Positions 60,601 through 63,325 of a stretch of 63,325 nucleotides of DNA are shown here, in pieces. Where the stretch lies: the NCBI GenBank assembly GCA_039798265.1, contig JBDKGH010000073.1, forward strand, positions 1-63,325, given 5' to 3'. A program made the position numbers and the translations under genes. The first letter of the stretch is position 1. Each line of letters starts with the position of its first letter. This DNA is from JBDKGH01 sp039798265 (lineage in GTDB: Bacteria > Bacteroidota > Bacteroidia > Flavobacteriales_D > Sanyastnellaceae). The notes beneath the pieces are model-generated. The model searched no databases. It was not told the origin of the DNA and saw only the letters and a program-made list of their open reading frames with translations.

Positions 60601-61874
60601 AATCGAATGAGCGTTCGGTTGACCACCTCTTCTTCATCCAAATGATGGCGATTGAGCTCTGCGTAGAAATTATCGCCAAACTGCTCTTTCCACCAGAGGA
60701 AAGCTTCTTCAGCTTTTTCTTCGCCAACGTTGAGAATGAGATAAGGCACCTCGCCCCAAATGCTACCGGTGGTTACGATTAGGTTTTCTTTGTACTCGAG
60801 CAGCGTGTTTTTGTCAATACGCGGCACGTAGTAAAATCCTTCTGTGAAGGCTATCGAAGAAAGCTTTGCGAGGTTATGGTAACCTTCTTTGTTTTTGGCA
60901 ATGATGACCGTTTGGTAACCATCGTCTTTATTTTGTTTATCGTTACGATCGCGACAGATGTTCATCTCGCAACCCACGATGGCCTTGATGTTGTTTTTAT
61001 TGGCGTGGTTTACAAATTCGAAAGCCGCCATCATATTGCCGTGGTCCGTAAGAGCCACAGCAGGAGCGCCCATGGCTACTGTTTTTTTCACCAAAGCCTC
61101 TACCTCAATAGTAGATTGCAGAATCGAATATTGCGAGTGTACGTGTAAGTGCACAAAAGGACGCTCAGTTACCTCCACTGTCGTGGCGGGTGCCACTGGT
61201 GTGGCTATAGCGGATTGTTCCGATTCCTTTTTGAAATTTCCACCTTCCAATACTGGCGCTTCATAAACGATAGAAGTTGCATTTGGAATTTCTTTCAGTT
61301 TCAAAACATTTTCGGTGATCAGACCGAAGAAGCACTTGGCTGTAGCATCTACGTCATACGCCGCATCGTGCGCTTCCGCGAAGGCATGACCAAAAAGTTT
61401 AGTATGCAGTTCGGTGAGGGTAGGCCACTTGAATTTTCCACCTTTACCACCAGGGATCGCGCAATAGTCGGTGGCGATTTCTTTTGTATCGAGATAAGGA
61501 ATAGTTGTCAAAGGATTTTCTAATCCCATGCGCAAGTATTCACAGCCTAACACGTTTAAGTCAAACTCAATGTTGTGTCCAGCAGAGTAGCCTGCTTGTT
61601 GGAGGTCTTGCTGAAAAATTTGAAGTACTTCGGTTAAGTCGAGGCCTTCGCGAAGAGCGCGTTCGGTGGAGATACCGTGCACTTTTTCCGCATTGTAAGG
61701 AATGGAAAAACCTTCTGGTTTGATAATGTGATTTCCGCGTGAAATCAGTTTACCTGAGGCATCATGCAGCTGCCAAGCGAGTTGTACTACTCGAGGCCAG
61801 TTGTCGAAGTCGGTAAGTGGGGCATTATAGTTTTGCGGTAAACCTGTGGTTTCCGTGTCGAAAATCAAAAACAT
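57606..61874 (-). CDS. dnaE: DNA polymerase III alpha subunit with N-terminal DEDDh exonuclease domain
   Basis: 1422 aa, longer than the ~1160 aa of the E. coli enzyme because of an extra N-terminal domain. Residues 1-190 are a DnaQ-like proofreading exonuclease: DTETTGLP (D6, E8), HNIEFDLNVL and HDAAYDVDAT (about 169). The PHP domain starts near 240 (FVHLHVHSQYS). The polymerase core has GPGRGSAAGS (about 610) and the catalytic PDIDIDFDD (about 650), and the OB-fold domain lies near 1255. This is the replicative polymerase. It is followed by two tandem-repeat arrays. A -7 element lies 33 bases upstream. Confidence 0.96.
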   Translation of the reverse strand: MFLIFDTETTGLPQNYNAPLTDFDNWPRVVQLAWQLHDASGKLISRGNHIIKPEGFSIPYNAEKVHGISTERALREGLDLTEVLQIFQQDLQQAGYSAGHNIEFDLNVLGCEYLRMGLENPLTTIPYLDTKEIATDYCAIPGGKGGKFKWPTLTELHTKLFGHAFAEAHDAAYDVDATAKCFFGLITENVLKLKEIPNATSIVYEAPVLEGGNFKKESEQSAIATPVAPATTVEVTERPFVHLHVHSQYSILQSTIEVEALVKKTVAMGAPAVALTDHGNMMAAFEFVNHANKNNIKAIVGCEMNICRDRNDKQNKDDGYQTVIIAKNKEGYHNLAKLSSIAFTEGFYYVPRIDKNTLLEYKENLIVTTGSIWGEVPYLILNVGEEKAEEAFLWWKEQFGDNFYAELNRHHLDEEEVVNRTLIRFCQKHGVKYFAANSAYYTNRADAEAQDALICVKEGEYVSKPKKYIGKRGREFRFGLPNDEFYLKSAQEMSQLFADLPEAIDTTMEIAERCESYKLQRDVLLPKFDIPEQFKDPEDENDGGKRGENAFLRHLTYEGAKKRYTEIKPDIQERLDFELATIANTGYPGYFLIVQDFCNEARNMGVWVGPGRGSAAGSAVAYCIGITNVDPIKYDLLFERFLNPERVSMPDIDIDFDDEGREKVIEYVRNKYSKNAVAQIITYGTMAAKSSIRDAGRVFELPLNETNDLTKLIPDNTSVAKLLKWDDKELNDKLSGDDLQNARRLRDISNGHSAESKIVQMAGTLEGSVRNTGIHACGVIITPDDITRFVPVATAKDSDMWCTQFDNSVVESAGLLKMDFLGLKTLTLMKHTVRLVKERHGVEIDVDTIPLDDTKTYELFQRGETVGIFQYESPGMQKYLRELKPTVFDDLIAMNALYRPGPLEYIPDFIKRKHGLQDITYDVPDMEEYLKDTYGITVYQEQVMLLSQKLAGFSKGQADTLRKAMGKKQKEVLDKMKGQFMDGAKAKGHPEDKLEKIWTDWEAFASYAFNKSHSTCYAWIAYQTAYLKAHYPAEYMAAVLSNNMNDIKQVTFFMQECKKQRVPVLGPDVNESGALFSVNTKGEIRFGMAAVKGVGENAVESIITERKKDGPFTNIFDFMRRVDNKTGNKKVLESLALSGALDSFNIPRSAYFTNDGKNDTFIETLIRYAASYRESKNSSQVSLFGDDNGGEVMEPLSPKSEPWDTMTQLSREKEVVGMFISGHPLDDFALEISNFCSEGGLDLLQDLNAVKGRDLKFAGIVRDAQHKVSQKGKPYGSFILEDYNSTFEFRLFGDDYIRHKQLLDTKFYLFVQGKSQARAFGGNPGDLEFKITSIELLAEVREKRAKYLNLTIPVSKVNDKMVNQLNTLLTKNTGGGKLRIRLFDEEADLTLPSGNMSKIDINQELLDELELIGGITVAISEN

Positions 61875-61906
61875 AGAAAAGCGTGTAGGTAAAAAAACGA
61901 ACGCTT

Positions 61907-61914
61907 CAAAGGTA
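61907..61914 (-). promoter_or_regulatory. -7 element of dnaE
   Basis: Minus-strand TACCTTTG matches TAnnTTTG and ends 32 bases before the dnaE ATG at 61874, within the 87-base gap to the MATE gene. No clear -33 element. Confidence 0.45.
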
Positions 61915-61961
61915 GAATTGAAATGGGGAAAAAAGGATCGGTGTTAGTTTCTTTTGAGAAC

Positions 61962-63323
61962 CTAAATCACCTTGTTTTTCCATGCATCATTTCGCAGGAA
62001 ATAGAGGCTAAAAAGACCGAGGAAAATGAAATAGACGTAGTCGCTCATCCATACAATATACACAGGCTGTGGCCATACAATGGTGAGCATGTAGGCTGTG
62101 ATGAGATAAAAAACGGTGGTAGCGAGTTCCACTACAAATCCAGCAATCGTATTTCCACTTCCTTCTACTGTTCCGAGCAGCACGCTGGTGAAAGCGAAGG
62201 TGTACATGGCGGGTAAAATAATGTACATGGATTGAATGGTGAGGCGAATCACTTCAGGATCATCCGTGAACTGTTGGGTGATCCATTCGGGGTAGAGCCA
62301 CAGGCCATGACTGAGCAGGAAAACACCACAAAAGTTAAGCAGCATGAGCTTGCGCACGGTGGGCCATAATTCGGTTAACCGTTTTTCTGCGATCAGTCCG
62401 CTTACGTATGTTTTTGCGGTAGTTGAAAATCCCATGATGCTCACCCAAACGAGGGAATACATGTTGCGGATAATGAAAGAAGATTGAAAAGACTGGCCAT
62501 CGAGTTTTTCAATGAGGTTGTAAAAAATCACCCAGATCAAAAGACTGAGTACCATTTGAAAAATGATGGGTAATCCTAATTTGAAGAGGCTTTTTGTATC
62601 CGCTAAAAAATGAGATTCTTTTAGCGGAAGGAGCAGTTGTCGGAACACGCCAAAGTCGCGATTGGCGGTGCTTTTAGCAGTGTAAATAACGAGAAATACA
62701 AAGGCTGTTGCCTCGCTAATGGAAGTGGCCAAGGCAGCGCCTGAAACCCCGAGCTCCGGGAATCCAACGTTTCCAAATACTAAACAATAGTCAAGAGCAA
62801 TATTAACGAGTGCAGTAATGAGCGTGGTGTAAATCATTACACGCGTTTGGGCTATACCTGACCAAAACGAATGAATGATAAGAGTGGGGGTGTAGAAGAA
62901 AAAACCAAAAGCCCGAAAGCGAAGAAATTCGTTCATGTAATACCGTGCTTGATCCGACTCGATGAGCAGATCGAGCAGAGGCGGGGTAGCAAATCGAAGC
63001 AGCGCAAATTGAAGCAAGGCAATGCAGGCACCAAGGATTAGTGCATTGGAAGTAATTCTGCCGGCAAGAGTAGGTTGGTTTTCTCCGTTACGGCGCGCAA
63101 CGATGATCTGTGCGGCGTTACCAAGACCATATCCAATCATAGCCAGCGTAATGTAGATGAGGCCAACGAAAGCCGCGCCGCTCATGGCAAATTCGTCGAT
63201 GCTAGCTACAAAGTAATTATCAGTAAACGATACGATGAATTGCACAAATGCCCCTAAGCTCATAGGAATAGCTACAGCTAGAATAGCTTTGGTAGAGGTA
63301 TTGAGGCTTGTTGTATTGTTCAT
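61962..63323 (-). CDS. MATE family multidrug/cation efflux transporter
   Basis: 453 aa with about 12 hydrophobic segments arranged as two similar halves. The N-terminal half has AILAVAIPMSLGAFVQFIVSFTDNYFVASI and a GYGLGNAAQIIVARRNGE loop, typical of MatE proteins. The second half begins near residue 235 with LFKLGLPIIFQMVLSLLIW. It exports drugs or other organic cations in exchange for Na+ or H+; the substrate is unknown. The ATG at 63321-63323 is two bases from the window edge, so an earlier start cannot be excluded. Confidence 0.9.
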   Translation of the reverse strand: MNNTTSLNTSTKAILAVAIPMSLGAFVQFIVSFTDNYFVASIDEFAMSGAAFVGLIYITLAMIGYGLGNAAQIIVARRNGENQPTLAGRITSNALILGACIALLQFALLRFATPPLLDLLIESDQARYYMNEFLRFRAFGFFFYTPTLIIHSFWSGIAQTRVMIYTTLITALVNIALDYCLVFGNVGFPELGVSGAALATSISEATAFVFLVIYTAKSTANRDFGVFRQLLLPLKESHFLADTKSLFKLGLPIIFQMVLSLLIWVIFYNLIEKLDGQSFQSSFIIRNMYSLVWVSIMGFSTTAKTYVSGLIAEKRLTELWPTVRKLMLLNFCGVFLLSHGLWLYPEWITQQFTDDPEVIRLTIQSMYIILPAMYTFAFTSVLLGTVEGSGNTIAGFVVELATTVFYLITAYMLTIVWPQPVYIVWMSDYVYFIFLGLFSLYFLRNDAWKNKVI

Positions 63324-63325
63324 TA

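Overview
The window is a gene-dense chromosomal segment from a member of the Bacteroidota, most likely a flavobacterium-like marine or freshwater lineage (Cryomorphaceae/Schleiferiaceae-like; family placement is inference). The evidence is: four predicted type IX secretion (T9SS) cargo proteins, two with gliding-type (type B) and two with type A C-terminal sorting domains; a PorP/SprF protein; SprB-type repeats; -7 elements of the form TAnnTTTG with mostly absent Shine-Dalgarno sequences; a bacillithiol glycosyltransferase (BshA); a fused E1 alpha/beta 2-oxoacid dehydrogenase; an S16 protein with a long tail; and a DnaE with an N-terminal exonuclease domain. I see no phage, insertion sequence, plasmid or CRISPR array.

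Layout. 1-4.4 kb: the 3' part of a GH3 glucosaminidase/beta-lactamase-like fusion, bshA, a small membrane protein and aroQ. 4.4-7.6 kb: one large TPR-like/coiled-coil gene on the minus strand, split by an in-frame TAA. 7.7-11 kb: two flavoproteins and an AT-hook/H1-like basic protein. 11.4-14.2 kb: fused E1 dehydrogenase and an alpha/beta hydrolase. 14.4-19.2 kb: a T9SS operon of SprB-repeat adhesin, PorP/SprF and a small secreted protein that is a stand-alone relative of the adhesin's N-terminal domain. 19.2-24.7 kb: msrB, uvrA, an ECF sigma factor, a 66-aa protein and a metal-chelate-binding lipoprotein. 24.8-34.1 kb: acyl-CoA carboxylase beta subunit, a GT-C glycosyltransferase, DUF2461, an exonuclease/GIY-YIG fusion, two secreted proteins, an Smr protein and a serine hydrolase.

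34.2-37.4 kb: tRNA-Arg(ACG) followed by a decayed tRNA copy, then a minus-strand cluster of a barrel protein, a Tat-exported amine oxidase, a truncated haemoglobin and another barrel. 37.6-42.5 kb: rpsP, rimM, a PIN-PhoH ATPase, a DUF2079 membrane protein and a GNAT acetyltransferase. 42.5-47.3 kb: a five-haem T9SS cytochrome, a DUF721 (DciA-like) protein with recF, a TPR protein and ribH. 47.4-50.8 kb: a SulP anion transporter paired with an outer-membrane porin. 51-57.3 kb: T9SS cargo, a DUF4249 lipoprotein, an acyl-CoA reductase divergent from a ferredoxin, a 44-aa membrane peptide and a second type B T9SS cargo. 57.3-63.3 kb: two short tandem-repeat arrays next to the stop codon of dnaE, dnaE itself and a MATE exporter.

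Most genes are housekeeping or envelope functions. The parts most worth a second look are the interrupted TPR-like gene, the adhesin/PorP/small-protein triad, the tRNA remnant, the 13-bp and 8-bp tandem arrays beside dnaE, and the predicted secreted multihaem cytochrome.
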